Shown: positions 44,538 to 54,401 of the stretch, one piece after another | Layout: the number at the start of each line of letters is the position of its first letter | Numbering within the stretch: the first letter of the stretch is position 1 | Assembly (NCBI RefSeq): GCF_001905385.1 | Contig: NZ_LIPF01000001.1 | Span: 1 to 64,000, forward strand | Reading direction: 5' to 3' | Length of the DNA stretch: 64,000 nucleotides | Source of the DNA: Streptomyces sp. CB02414 | GTDB lineage: Bacteria; Actinomycetota; Actinomycetes; Streptomycetales; Streptomycetaceae | Notes under the pieces: model-generated | Seen by the model: only the letters and a program-made list of their open reading frames with translations | Told to the model about the DNA's origin: nothing | Databases searched by the model: none | Position numbers and translations under genes: made by a program

Positions 44538-44917
44538 CGCGCCCTCCCCTGCTTCGCGCCGTACTCCGCCGCCAGGTGCAGCCGCTCCACCTGGACGGCG
44601 ACCTCCGGCACCGCCATGCCCACCAACGCGCGTACCCGCTGCACGACTTGGTGACGCACCTGCCCGCAGCGGGCGCCGATGTCGCAGGGGTAGTCCAGTT
44701 CGAGGTGGACCCGGACGCGGGCGGTGTCGTGGTGGACCGCGACGGTGGCGTACGGGCGTGCCGCGTCCGGGTGGAGCGGACCGACCGCCTCGCGCGCCGC
44801 CCGCGCGGCGACCTTGGCGACGACCCGGTCGGCGATCCGCGTGGCTCCGCGCTCGCCCGGCGGTACGACGGTCGGGGGTTCGAGGAGCTCACCGGCCCCA
44901 CCGCTCACGCCGGTCAC
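44534..44917 (-). CDS. Asp23/Gls24-family envelope stress protein (copy 2)
   Basis: 127-residue protein with the Asp23 fold: ERGATRIADRVVAKVAARAAREAVG near 22-46 (in part RIADRVVAKVAARAA), then a VHHDTARVRVHLELDYPCDIG beta segment, QVRHQVVQRVRALVG, and a final VQVERLHLA strand. Two Cys residues (near 77 and 83) are unusual for the family and may form a disulphide or metal site. It is coupled by 4-nt overlaps at both ends to the small membrane-protein gene and the DUF6286 gene. Confidence 0.88.
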   Translation of the reverse strand: MTGVSGGAGELLEPPTVVPPGERGATRIADRVVAKVAARAAREAVGPLHPDAARPYATVAVHHDTARVRVHLELDYPCDIGARCGQVRHQVVQRVRALVGMAVPEVAVQVERLHLAAEYGAKQGRAR

Positions 44918-45099
44918 CGCCGCCGGTCGTCGCGGGAGCGGAAGAAGTCGCCGAGGTCCATGTCCCCCTCCAGCAGGCGGCCCACGACGAAGCCGACGGC
45001 TCCCAGGGCCGCCACCAGCACGAAGGCCCCGAAGCCGCCGAAGTACCCGGCGAAACCCAGCGCCATGCCGGCGATCAGGCCGACCACGGCCATGCTCAT
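44914..45099 (-). CDS. Small double-helix membrane protein of the Asp23 island
   Basis: 61-residue protein: two hydrophobic helices (VVGLIAGMALGFAGYFG and FGAFVLVAALGAVGFVVGRLL) and an acidic-basic tail (EGDMDLGDFFRSRDDRRR). DUF2273-type proteins in firmicute Asp23 operons have this size and layout, though I am not sure of the match. It starts at ATG 45099 (an internal ATG at 45093 is possible), 48 bp after the first Asp23 stop, and overlaps the second by 4 nt. Confidence 0.72.
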   Translation of the reverse strand: MSMAVVGLIAGMALGFAGYFGGFGAFVLVAALGAVGFVVGRLLEGDMDLGDFFRSRDDRRR

Positions 45100-45147
45100 G
45101 GTGCGCTCCCCTCAGTCCGCGTCCGCGTCACTTGATGTCGCTCGATG

Positions 45148-45615
45148 TCACTTGATCCGAGGCTCCGGCTCCTCGTCCTCCTCGTCGGGCAGTTTCACGT
45201 CACTGACCGCGATGTTGACCTCGACGACCTCGAGGCCGGTCATCCGCTCCACCGCCGCCACCACGTTCTCCCGCACGTCACGGGCGACATCCGAGATCGA
45301 CACGCCGTATTCGACGACGATCTCGAGATCGAGGGCGGTCTGCTTCTCGCCGACCTCGGCCTTGACGCCGCGTGTCACCCCCGACTTGGTCCCGCCGGGC
45401 ACCCGGTCGCGCACGGCGCCGAAGGTGCGGGACATGCCGCTGCCCATGGCGTGCACACCGGCGACGTCGCGTGCCGCCATTCCGGTGATCTTCTCCACGA
45501 CGCCGTCGGCGATGGTGGTGCGGCCCCGCTCGCCGGGGGCTCCCCCGGCGCGCCGGACACCTTGTGCTCGCTGGGCCCCGGTCTCGGGCGTGTCCTTCTC
45601 CGTCAGGTCACTCAT
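45148..45615 (-). CDS. Asp23/Gls24-family envelope stress protein (copy 1)
   Basis: 155-residue Asp23 protein, first gene of the leftward island. The Asp23 fold runs from RTTIADGVVEKITGMAARDVAGV (in part IADGVVEKITGMAARDVAGV, about residues 34-53) through ALDLEIVVEYGVSISDVARDV (seen as LEIVVEYGVSISDVARDVRE) and VNIAVSDVKLPDEEDEE. The N-terminus is polar and the C-terminus acidic. Family members coat the inner membrane and are induced by alkaline, cell-wall or envelope stress. The ATG at 45615 fits. An 88-bp gap separates it from the divergent gene at 45704. Confidence 0.9.
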   Translation of the reverse strand: MSDLTEKDTPETGAQRAQGVRRAGGAPGERGRTTIADGVVEKITGMAARDVAGVHAMGSGMSRTFGAVRDRVPGGTKSGVTRGVKAEVGEKQTALDLEIVVEYGVSISDVARDVRENVVAAVERMTGLEVVEVNIAVSDVKLPDEEDEEPEPRIK

Positions 45616-45703
45616 CGCCGCAGTCCTTTCCCGGTCCGTCCTTCTTCGACCACCGTAAGCAAGGTTGCGCGATCGCGCGCCGGGGATGCGGCAGGGTGGA
45701 GGA

Positions 45704-46432
45704 ATGACGACGGCGGACCGGTGGGCGCGGGCGGTGCGGGAACAGTTGGGGCTCGGCAGGCTGCTGCCGCTGGGCGGACCGCGGGACGGCGCGTGGATCG
45801 CGGAGCGGGCGGTGCGCGACGTGCTGCTGGCCGCTGCCGGGGCCGTGGCGGGTGTACGTCCGGACGGTCTGCGCGTGGCACCCGCCGATCCGGGTGACGC
45901 GCGGGAACCCGTGGTGCCGGCACCGCCGAGTGCCCTGTCGCCCGGGCCGTTGCGGGTGACGGCCGACTTCGCGGCGACGGCGGCGGAGCCGCTGCCGGTG
46001 ACGGCCGCCCGGCTGCGCGCCGCGCTGTCGACGGCGGCCCGCGGGCTGGGGCTGACGGTGACGGACGTGGATCTGCGGGCGACGGCCCTGCTGGATGCGG
46101 CTGCGGGGCCCGCCGAGGGACCGGCTCCGGCCCCGGATCGCGAGCCGGGGTCCGGCCGCGCCGTCAGCCGGGGGGAGGGCGACGCGGGTCGCGTGGCCGA
46201 CGTGGCGCTGGCCGTCCCGGGCGTGTCCCGGCTGACTGCGGCGTTGGGCCATCCGGTGGACATGGCGGAGTTGCCGCAGGCGTCCGCCCTGCCGCGCCGT
46301 CACGTCCGGGTGGAACTGGCCGTGCACGCCGGGCACCACGCGGTGGAGGTGGCCCGGCAGGTGCGCACGGCGGTGTCCGATGCCCTGCCGGACCGCCCCT
46401 CGGTGGCGGTACTGGTGACGGCGGTCGACTGA
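45704..46432 (+). CDS. Asp23-island protein, probably two Asp23-like units
   Basis: 242-residue protein, divergent from the Asp23 operon. ATG at 45704 with GGAGG just upstream. Residues about 30-130 and 165-242 each show the pattern of an Asp23 half: IAERAVRDVLLAAAGAVAGV then alternating strands, and VADVALAVPGVSRLTAALG then HVRVELAVHAGHHAVEVARQVR and a VAVLVTAVD strand. Similar Streptomyces proteins are sometimes labelled nucleopolyhedrovirus P10 family, which I think is a misleading name. The linker is Pro/Ala rich. There is no signal peptide or membrane helix. The double-unit reading is inference by eye. Confidence 0.72.
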   Translation: MTTADRWARAVREQLGLGRLLPLGGPRDGAWIAERAVRDVLLAAAGAVAGVRPDGLRVAPADPGDAREPVVPAPPSALSPGPLRVTADFAATAAEPLPVTAARLRAALSTAARGLGLTVTDVDLRATALLDAAAGPAEGPAPAPDREPGSGRAVSRGEGDAGRVADVALAVPGVSRLTAALGHPVDMAELPQASALPRRHVRVELAVHAGHHAVEVARQVRTAVSDALPDRPSVAVLVTAVD

Positions 46433-46436
46433 CCGG

Positions 46437-46467
46437 ACCGGCGCACCGGCTACTTCCGTGCGCCGGT
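46437..46467. terminator. Bidirectional hairpin between convergent genes
   Basis: Perfect 10-bp arms ACCGGCGCAC (46437-46446) and GTGCGCCGGT (46458-46467) lie between the Asp23-island protein and enoyl-CoA hydratase stops. Confidence 0.7.
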
Positions 46468-46475
46468 GCTCCCGG

Positions 46476-47279
46476 TCACTCCCCGAGACCGGCCAGGTCG
46501 CGCAGGCGGCGTCCCTGAGCGGCGCGTTCGGCGGCGCGCTGGGCCTCGTAGTCGCGGCCGACGGCGCCCTGGAGGAGCGCCTTGGTCTCGATGACGGCGT
46601 CGCGCGGCGCGGCGAGTACGGCGGAGGCCAGGTCGTGGACGGCGCCGTCGAGCTGGTCCGCGGGCACGGCGAGGTTGGCCAGGCCGGTGTTCACGGCCTC
46701 CTCGGCCATGACGAAGCGGCCCGTCGCGCAGATCTCCAGCGCGCGGGCGTAGCCGACCAGGGAAACCAGGGGGTGCGTGCCCGTCAGGTCCGGCACCAGG
46801 CCGAGGCTGGTCTCGCGCATGGCGAACTGCACGTCGTCCGCGACGACCCGCAGGTCACAGGCGAGGGCCAGCTGGAAACCCGCCCCGATGGCGTGCCCCT
46901 GCACGGCGGCGATCGACAGGATGTCGCTGCGCCGCCACCAGGTGAACGCCTCCTGGTACTCGGTGATGGTCGCGTCCAGCTCGGCGTCGCCGCCCCGGGC
47001 GAGGTCGATGAACGACGGTTCGCCGTCGAAGCCCTCGGGCGTGAACGCCTGCCGGTCGAGCCCGGCCGAGAAGGACTTGCCCTCGGCGCGCAGCACCACG
47101 ACCCGGACGGAACCCGGCAGCAGCCGGCCGGCCTCGGTGAGCGCCCGCCACAGGGCGGGACTCTGCGCGTTGCGCTTGGCCGGGTTGGTCAGTGTCACCG
47201 TGGCGATCGCGTCGTCGACGGTGAGCCGCACGCCGTCCTTGTCGAGTGCGGGACCGGGGTCGTGGGCGGGCGAAGCCAT
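46476..47279 (-). CDS. Enoyl-CoA hydratase/isomerase family protein
   Basis: 267-residue crotonase-family protein. The oxyanion-hole segments are visible: FSAGLDRQAF near 69-78 and the AVQGHAIGAGFQLALACDLR segment (in part GHAIGAGFQLALACD) near 124-143. RETSLGLVPDLTGT at about 152-165 covers the region of the catalytic glutamates, with E153 retained and D161 in place of the second acid position's usual environment. A role in fatty-acid beta-oxidation or a related isomerisation is likely; the exact substrate is unknown. It is convergent with the Asp23-island protein gene. Confidence 0.88.
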   Translation of the reverse strand: MASPAHDPGPALDKDGVRLTVDDAIATVTLTNPAKRNAQSPALWRALTEAGRLLPGSVRVVVLRAEGKSFSAGLDRQAFTPEGFDGEPSFIDLARGGDAELDATITEYQEAFTWWRRSDILSIAAVQGHAIGAGFQLALACDLRVVADDVQFAMRETSLGLVPDLTGTHPLVSLVGYARALEICATGRFVMAEEAVNTGLANLAVPADQLDGAVHDLASAVLAAPRDAVIETKALLQGAVGRDYEAQRAAERAAQGRRLRDLAGLGE

Positions 47280-47437
47280 GGGGCGCCTCCGAAAGGTGCG
47301 GTCGTCGTCCCCGTCGTACGCCGGCTTGCACGCCGTGCGACGACGGAGCTAAGTGACTGCACAGTAACCACCCGGACGGTCCGACGACCGACCGGGTGAC
47401 CACCTTCACTTTCGGAGCCGAGGGGTCGCCCGGAGCG

Positions 47438-47659
47438 TCAGGCCGATGTGGCCTTCTTGCCCCGGGTAGCCCCACCACGCCCTCGGAGCGTGACGCCCGA
47501 CTCACTGAGCATGCGGTGCACGAAGCCATACGAGCGGCCGGTTTCCTCGGCCAACGCCCGGATGCTTGCACCGGCGTCGTACTTCTTCTTCAGGTCTGCC
47601 GCGAGCTTGTCGCGCGCGGCGCCGGTCACCCGGCTGCCCTTCTTCAGAGTCTCGGCCAC
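47438..47659 (-). CDS. gbn: Gbn, small GATC-binding nucleoid-associated protein
   Basis: 73-residue basic protein. A helix-turn-helix lies at about 33-55 (SIRALAEETGRSYGFVHRML), flanked by a Lys-rich N-terminus (KKGSRVTGAARDKLAADLKKK, about 5-25 in part) and a GRGGATRGKK tail. It matches the S. coelicolor nucleoid protein Gbn (SCO1839), which binds GATC-containing sites, as I recall. The GTG at 47659 is preceded by GAGGAGG and gives the known 73-residue length; an ATG at 47698 would add 13 residues. A dense GATC cluster lies about 285 bp upstream. Confidence 0.88.
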   Translation of the reverse strand: MAETLKKGSRVTGAARDKLAADLKKKYDAGASIRALAEETGRSYGFVHRMLSESGVTLRGRGGATRGKKATSA

Positions 47660-47992
47660 CCGTGCCTCCTCATGGGAAGTGCGCTCTGGTCTCCTCATGA
47701 TCACCCCTCCCGGCCCTGATGGCCACCCATTCGGCAAGGTCGATGAGACAAGGTTGTGACGACAGGAGCGGGTCCCCACATACGGAATCCTGGATTCCAG
47801 AGGTTCGCGTCCGTACACCCGAACGGGTTTCTCCACGAAGTTCCAGGTCAGAAAGGCGTCGCGGCCGGACCCCCGGCGATGGGGGTCCGGCCGCGAAATC
47901 CGTGTAGGACACACGTCGTGATGAGGAGATCTCACACAGATGGTGGATCACGGATCGACCGAATGATCCATACCGGTGGATCATCCATTCGA
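47660..47992 (-). promoter_or_regulatory. gbn upstream region with GATC cluster and ABC-F terminator
   Basis: The 333 bp hold no gene. 47860-47895 is a terminator. Positions 47946-47994 contain five GATC tetramers (47946, 47953, 47965, 47979 and 47991). Three of them read GATCA on one strand, and two others sit in an 8-bp perfect inverted repeat ATGATCCA / TGGATCAT (47963-47970 and 47977-47984). The GATC cluster overlaps the end of the ABC-F gene by 2 bp. A GATC also occurs near 47699 in the ribosome-site region of gbn. Confidence 0.65.
47860..47895 (-). terminator. Terminator of the ABC-F gene
   Basis: Perfect 15-bp arms CGCGGCCGGACCCCC (47860-47874) and complement (47881-47895) lie about 100 nt past the ABC-F stop codon. 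Confidence 0.75.
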
Positions 47993-49591
<1,599 letters not shown>

Positions 49592-49887
49592 GGTCAGACT
49601 CCTGGGCGGGTGGGTGGCGGGACGGGCGGCTGGAGGACGTTCCCGCCGTCTAATGCGCGAGGAGAATGGCCATGGGGCCAGTCTAACGGGGCCGTGCAAG
49701 CACTTTTCCCGGGTCCGGCCGTCAGCGGTCCCTTGTTCGGGGCTCCCCTGTTCGGAAGCGCTGGTCCGGGCCGTTGTCAGTGGGCGGTGCCAGACTGGCC
49801 ACAGGGCTGGATTCCAGGACTTCACTGGCTTCCCGGGGTCCTCGCGGCGTCCGGCCCCCGACACCGGCTCACAAGGGAGTGATCGGC

Positions 49888-50301
49888 ATGGCAGGCATGG
49901 ACGGCGGCCGTCCCAGCGTCTACCCGACGCTGCTGTACGCGGACGCCAAGGCGGCGGTCCGCCAGCTCACCCAGGCCTTCGGTTTCACGGAACTCGCCGT
50001 GTACGAGGGCGAGGACGGCTCGGTGGCCCACGCCGAACTCGCCCAGGGCAACGGCGCGATCATGCTCGGCTCGAAGGGCACCGGCAGTCGCTTCGACGAG
50101 GCGATGAAGAACGCCGGGACGACGGGGGTGTACGTCGTGGTGGACGACGTCGACGCCCACCATCGTCGGGCGGCCGAGCACGGCGCGGAGATCTTGATGC
50201 CCCCGACCGACCAGGACTACGGCTCGCGGGACTACATGGCCCGGGACCTGGAGGGGAACATCTGGAGCTTCGGCACCTACGCTCCGGAGATCCGCGCCTG
50301 A
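49888..50301 (+). CDS. VOC (glyoxalase/bleomycin-resistance) family protein
   Basis: 137-residue single VOC-fold protein. VYPTLLYADAKAAVRQLTQAFGF near 11-33 is the first beta-alpha unit, VAHAELAQGNGAIMLGS the second half's start, and DPDGN-like DLEGNIWSFGTY near 122-133 the end strand. Metal ligands are not obvious, as H48 and E128 are the only candidates. A role in detoxification or metabolite binding is likely, but the substrate is unknown. The ATG at 49888 follows GGGAGTGATCGGC. Confidence 0.82.
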   Translation: MAGMDGGRPSVYPTLLYADAKAAVRQLTQAFGFTELAVYEGEDGSVAHAELAQGNGAIMLGSKGTGSRFDEAMKNAGTTGVYVVVDDVDAHHRRAAEHGAEILMPPTDQDYGSRDYMARDLEGNIWSFGTYAPEIRA

Positions 50302-50304
50302 ACC

Positions 50305-50325
50305 CGGGCCGACGCCCTCGGCCCG
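50305..50325. terminator. Hairpin between convergent VOC and unknown genes
   Basis: 8-bp arms CGGGCCGA (50305-50312) and TCGGCCCG (50318-50325) lie just past the VOC stop and before the stop of the gene on the other strand. Confidence 0.55.
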
Positions 50326-50329
50326 CCCC

Positions 50330-51751
50330 TCAGCCGCCTCCGGTGTGCACCTGGAACGCCGCCCGGCGCACGGCCTTGGCCAGGGCGGGGTCGGGGTGGG
50401 CGGCGGCGAGCGCGACCAGGACCTGCACCGTGCGCGGATGCCCGACCGCCCGCACCTCGTCGAGCAGGGCCGGGACGGTGGGCTGCACCGCGGACTCCAG
50501 GTGCCGCACGAGCAGCGGAGCCTCCCCGTGGTCGGCGACGGCGGCGGCGGTGTCGACCCACAGCCAGGTGGCCTCCCGGCGGGTGAGGGCGTGGTGGGCG
50601 TCCTCGGGGTCGGCGCCGTCGTGCTCGGCCAGCCACAGGAGGGCGTAGGGCCGCAGCGCCGGCTCCTCGACGACGGCGCGGACGTCGGGCTCGGCGGGGG
50701 CGCCCACGACCCGGAGCGCGTCGAAGGCGAGGCCGCGCAGCAGGGCGTCCTCGCCGCGGGCGGCACCGATCAGCTCGGCGACGGCGCTGCCGACGGGACG
50801 GGCGGCGAGCCAGGCGCGGTACTCGGCGCGGGCGGCGTTCGGGCGGAGCCGGCCGCAGCCCCGGAGCATGTCCTCGGCCGGCTGCTCGATGTTGCCGGCG
50901 GGGCTCTGCGCGGCGACGCAGATCTGCTCCAGCTTGACCCAGACCGCCCAGCTGCCGAGCGGGGTGAGCGTGGCGTGACCGTCGCCGCAGGTGAGGGCGC
51001 CGACGGAGGCGAGGGCGTGCAGGGCCCAGTCGAGGAGGGGGGCGAGGGGGGTGCCGGGGGCGGTGTCCGGGACCGGGGCGGCCTCGGCGGGCTGCGGGGT
51101 CCCCGGCTCGAGCCGGGGGCCGTAGGGCACCTCGCAGCGCTCGGTGCGCAGTTCGGTGACGCGCTGCTCCAGCAGGTCCAGGAGCTGCGCCACCGGAACG
51201 GGTCCGGCGGACAGCTGGAGGAAGGACAGCACCTGGGGCATCGCGGAGATGACCTCGGCCACGGCGGCGGGCTCCTGCCCGGCGGGCTCCGGGTGGGCGA
51301 GCGACCAGGCGTCGAAGAGGGCGACCCAGCCGCGCAGCACGGCGCTGTCGTCGCGGTTCCAGGCGCGCAGCCGCCAGCCGGGGCGGGCGCTGTCGCCGTG
51401 CACCTCGACCAGTCCGGCGAGACGGGCGGTGTCCCAGTCGGCGCGGACCTCTGCCGGGGTCAGGCCCAGCTCCCGGGCCGCGCGGTCGGCGGTCGCGTCG
51501 GAGAGGGTGGCCTTGCCGTCGGCGGTCGCGCTGCCGCTGCCGAGCGCGGTGTCGGCCCAGCGGGCGACGCGGGCGGCGTCGGCCAGGCCGGAGCGCGCCA
51601 TTCTGGCCAGCTCCGACCGGGCGGGTGTGCCCTCCGGGGGCCGGGGCGCGGCGCGGCGCGGACGCCGCTGGGTCATCGCTTGGGGGGCGGCGGCCAGGGG
51701 TCGCGGGCGGACGAGTCGGAGCCTGGAGTCGCGCGGGATACGGGACGTCAC
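50330..51751 (-). CDS. Large conserved Streptomyces protein, unknown
   Basis: 473-residue soluble protein, mostly helical and rich in Ala, Leu and Glu, with no signal peptide. Residues about 60-130 (LADAARVARWADTALG, LGLTPAEVRADWDTARLAGLVE) look like winged-helix DNA-binding units, and the 330-460 part has HEAT-like paired helices (ALLRGLAFDALRVVGAPAEP, VQVLVALAAAHPDPALAKAV). I recognise no named family. The GTG at 51751 with GGAAGA upstream is the likely start; an ATG at 51676 is an alternative without a ribosome site. A regulatory role is suggested only by the winged-helix-like start. Confidence 0.72.
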   Translation of the reverse strand: MTSRIPRDSRLRLVRPRPLAAAPQAMTQRRPRRAAPRPPEGTPARSELARMARSGLADAARVARWADTALGSGSATADGKATLSDATADRAARELGLTPAEVRADWDTARLAGLVEVHGDSARPGWRLRAWNRDDSAVLRGWVALFDAWSLAHPEPAGQEPAAVAEVISAMPQVLSFLQLSAGPVPVAQLLDLLEQRVTELRTERCEVPYGPRLEPGTPQPAEAAPVPDTAPGTPLAPLLDWALHALASVGALTCGDGHATLTPLGSWAVWVKLEQICVAAQSPAGNIEQPAEDMLRGCGRLRPNAARAEYRAWLAARPVGSAVAELIGAARGEDALLRGLAFDALRVVGAPAEPDVRAVVEEPALRPYALLWLAEHDGADPEDAHHALTRREATWLWVDTAAAVADHGEAPLLVRHLESAVQPTVPALLDEVRAVGHPRTVQVLVALAAAHPDPALAKAVRRAAFQVHTGGG

Positions 51752-52334
51752 GGGTGCAGTCTTCCGGTTGACCGTCCGAAAACCCAAACGGAATGCGACG
51801 CCACCCGTCCGGCACGGGGGACGTATCGGCCTGGAACGCCCTCCGGGGCACGATCAAGCCACCGGTACGGCATTAAACGGAACCGGTAGGGAGCAGGACG
51901 GGCACGGTCCCGCCGGGCCGCCCGGCACCCGTCGCCCGGGACACCGGCCGGGCGGCGCCCGGAGCGGACGGCGAGGGTCACCCGCAGTACGCGACAGGCC
52001 CGGCGGACACGCGATCACCGGCAGTACGCGACAGGCCCGGCGGATACGCGCGGCACGGACTCGGCGGAGGCACGCGTCCGGGGCGTACCCGGTACGGGGC
52101 ACGGGGCCACCAGTGCACGGCAGCACCGGACCGGCCCACCGGAGGCGCCGGCGGGGAGGCCGCCCGGGGCGGGCGGCGAAGAGCCGCCGTCTGGGCCGGC
52201 GCGGTGCGCCGACGAGGCAGGGAACAGGCCCGCGGGAGGCACCGAGCAGGGGGTTCGAGGGAGTACCGGCACGGGTGCGCGCCGGAGTGCCCGGGACGGA
52301 CCGCCGGAGGCGACCGGCGCGGAGACCGTCGGAG
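51752..52334. other. Large intergenic region, no convincing gene
   Basis: This 583-bp stretch separates the unknown gene and the alpha/beta hydrolase gene, both leftward. A 24-bp sequence starting GCAGTACGCGACAGGCCCGG occurs at 51984 and again at 52021 (period 37 bp). All open frames here are short, Arg/Pro/Gly rich and lack ribosome sites. It holds the promoter of the 50330-51751 gene. Confidence 0.6.
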
Positions 52335-53462
52335 TCACACCAGCGGGGTCATGAAACGGCGCAGTGTCTCTTCGTAGTCGTCGGGGTCGGCGTTCCACAT
52401 GGCGCCGTGCGGGGCGCCCTTGACGGGGTGCAGGGCGACCAGACGGGGGTGGGTGTCGGCGAGGCGGCGGGAGAGGCGCCAGGGGGAGACCGCGTCGTCG
52501 GGGCCGTGGAAGATCAGGGTCGGGACCGCCGGGCGGTAGAGGCCGGCGGTCCCCGCGTCGTGGTCGGCGTGCAGGCCGGCGCGGCCCTGGGCGGCGCGGA
52601 CGGCGAGCGGCAGGAGCACGCCCGGGGTACGGCGGGCGGCGGCCAGGGCGCGCAGGGTGGTCTCCCAGCTGAGGACCGGGGAGTCGAGTACGAGCCCCGC
52701 GATGCGCTCGCGTACGCCGGAGAGCGCGGCGGTGCGCAGGGCCATGGTGGCGCCGGTGGACCAGCCGAGCAGGACGACCTGGCGGGCGCCGTGGTCGACG
52801 GCGTAGCGGACGGCCGCGTCCACGTCGCGCCACTCGGTCTCGCCGAAGTGGTGCAGGCCGTCCGGCGAGGGCGGGGCGCCGACGTCGCCGCGGTAGGCGA
52901 GGGCGAGCACCGGGACGCTGCGGCGGTGCAGGGGCGCGATGAGGTTCAGGGCGTGCTCGCGGGTGGCGGCCAGGCCGTGCACGGCGATGACCCAGGTCGG
53001 CCGGGACCCGGGCAGGAACCAGGCCGGGAGCGGCCCGAGTTCGCCGGGGACCTCGACGTCGGCGAACTCGAGGTCGAGGGCGGTGCCCGGGTTGCCGACG
53101 TACAGGTTCGGCGTGAACCAGGCGCGGTCGCCGGCCGAGAGCGTGCCGTGCGTGACGCGTTCGAGGCGGCGTACGACGGTGTCGGCGCCGTGGTCGGCCG
53201 TGCCGAGGACGGGGCCGACGACCGCGTGGGAGCCGTCGCCGGCGAGGCCGTAACGGCCGGGGCGCAGGGCGGCCAGGTCCCGGGTGAGGGTGATCTGGCC
53301 GGCGGCGGTGCCGTGCACCGTGAGCCGCGGTTCGGTGGGCAGGGGCCGGCCGGGCGGCGCCTTGAGCGCGGCGTCGCTGGCGAGCCGTCCGGCGGCGACG
53401 CTCGCCGCCCCTGCGGCCAGGGCTGCGGTGACGGCGGCGGCCGTCGCGGGGAGGATGCGCAC
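52335..53462 (-). CDS. Alpha/beta hydrolase with N-terminal anchor
   Basis: 375-residue protein. An N-terminal hydrophobic segment (about 4-26; ATAAAVTAALAAGAASVAAG) is probably a signal anchor or signal peptide. The hydrolase core begins with WVIAVHGLAATREHALN near 166, nucleophile Ser in GWSTGA near 244, an acid in FHGPDDAVSP near 331, and a late His in GAPHGAMW near 352. The substrate is unknown; thioesterase or lipase-like activity is possible. No neighbouring pathway gene helps. Confidence 0.88.
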   Translation of the reverse strand: MRILPATAAAVTAALAAGAASVAAGRLASDAALKAPPGRPLPTEPRLTVHGTAAGQITLTRDLAALRPGRYGLAGDGSHAVVGPVLGTADHGADTVVRRLERVTHGTLSAGDRAWFTPNLYVGNPGTALDLEFADVEVPGELGPLPAWFLPGSRPTWVIAVHGLAATREHALNLIAPLHRRSVPVLALAYRGDVGAPPSPDGLHHFGETEWRDVDAAVRYAVDHGARQVVLLGWSTGATMALRTAALSGVRERIAGLVLDSPVLSWETTLRALAAARRTPGVLLPLAVRAAQGRAGLHADHDAGTAGLYRPAVPTLIFHGPDDAVSPWRLSRRLADTHPRLVALHPVKGAPHGAMWNADPDDYEETLRRFMTPLV

Positions 53463-53550
53463 GCCTTTCAGTTTCCCGGGGGGCCGCGGAGTAAGCCACC
53501 GGGACGGCGGGTGCGCGGGCCCGTTCGGATCAACGGGGCCGGGGCGGGGG

Positions 53551-54252
53551 TCAGGGCCGCTGCCCGTATCCGCGCAGCCGGTCCGCCACCTCGGCCAGCT
53601 GCTCTTCGGTCAGCAGTGACGGCGATCTGCCCGGCACCGAGGAGGCCGTCAGCCACAGGCGGCACATCCACTCCAGCTGGGCGGTGCGGTCAAACGCCTG
53701 GTCCAGGGTGGTGCCGTAGGTGAGGGTGCCGTGGTTCTGGAGCAGGCAGCCGGTGCGGTCGGTGAGGGCGTCGAGCATGTGGCGGGCCAGTGCGTCGGTG
53801 CCGTAGGGCGCGTAGGGGGCGACGCGGACGGGGCCGCCGAGCGCCGCGGTCATGTAGTGGACCGGCGGCAGCTCGGGGACGAGGAGTGAGACGGCCGTGG
53901 CGTGCACGGCGTGGGTGTGGACGACGGCGCGGGCGTCGGTGGCTCGGTAGACGGCGAGGTGCATGGGCAGTTCGCTGGTGGGGACGAGGGTGCCGAGCAC
54001 CTGCCGGCCGTCGAGGTCGACGCCGGTGACGTCCCCGGGGGCCAGACGGTCGTAGGGCACACCCGAAGGGGTGACCAGCACCGTGTCGCCGACGCGCACC
54101 GAGACGTTGCCCGAGGTGCCGACCACCAGCCCGTCCGTCACCGTCCGCCGGGCCGTGGCGACGAGCGCCTCCCAGGCCTCCCTCCGGTCCCGTTCCTCTT
54201 CGGGTTCCGTTTGTCCGGCCGCCCGTCCGGCCCGCGAATACGTCACAGTCAC
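53551..54252 (-). CDS. Class II aldolase/adducin family protein (fuculose-phosphate-aldolase-like)
   Basis: 233-residue zinc-dependent aldolase family protein. GTSGNVSVRVGD near 46-57, the LVTPSGVPYDRLAPGD region, E93 (SELPMH), the zinc histidines in HTHAVHATAV near 112-121, and the third histidine in LLQNHGTLTYG near 170-180 are all present. The family includes L-fuculose-1-phosphate and related sugar-phosphate aldolases. Substrate unknown. The GTG at 54252 has GAGGAGACG upstream. The phosphate transporter gene diverges upstream. Confidence 0.9.
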   Translation of the reverse strand: MTVTYSRAGRAAGQTEPEEERDRREAWEALVATARRTVTDGLVVGTSGNVSVRVGDTVLVTPSGVPYDRLAPGDVTGVDLDGRQVLGTLVPTSELPMHLAVYRATDARAVVHTHAVHATAVSLLVPELPPVHYMTAALGGPVRVAPYAPYGTDALARHMLDALTDRTGCLLQNHGTLTYGTTLDQAFDRTAQLEWMCRLWLTASSVPGRSPSLLTEEQLAEVADRLRGYGQRP

Positions 54253-54401
54253 CGTCTCCTCCCCGCCCGCTCCGGGCCCGTTTCCGGCCGCCGCCGACCG
54301 GCGTCGCGGCGATCCTGCCAGGCACGTCTCCGGAGAGCATCGGGGCGGACACGCGGAGGGAGGCGGTGGCGCCGGTTCCGGTCACCGTGGCGCCCTGCTC
54401 A

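Noticed and set aside
51854..52126. A 90-codon minus-strand frame in the gene-free gap
   Set aside because: Composition is Arg/Pro/Cys rich without ribosome site or domain. The region has no convincing codon bias signal.
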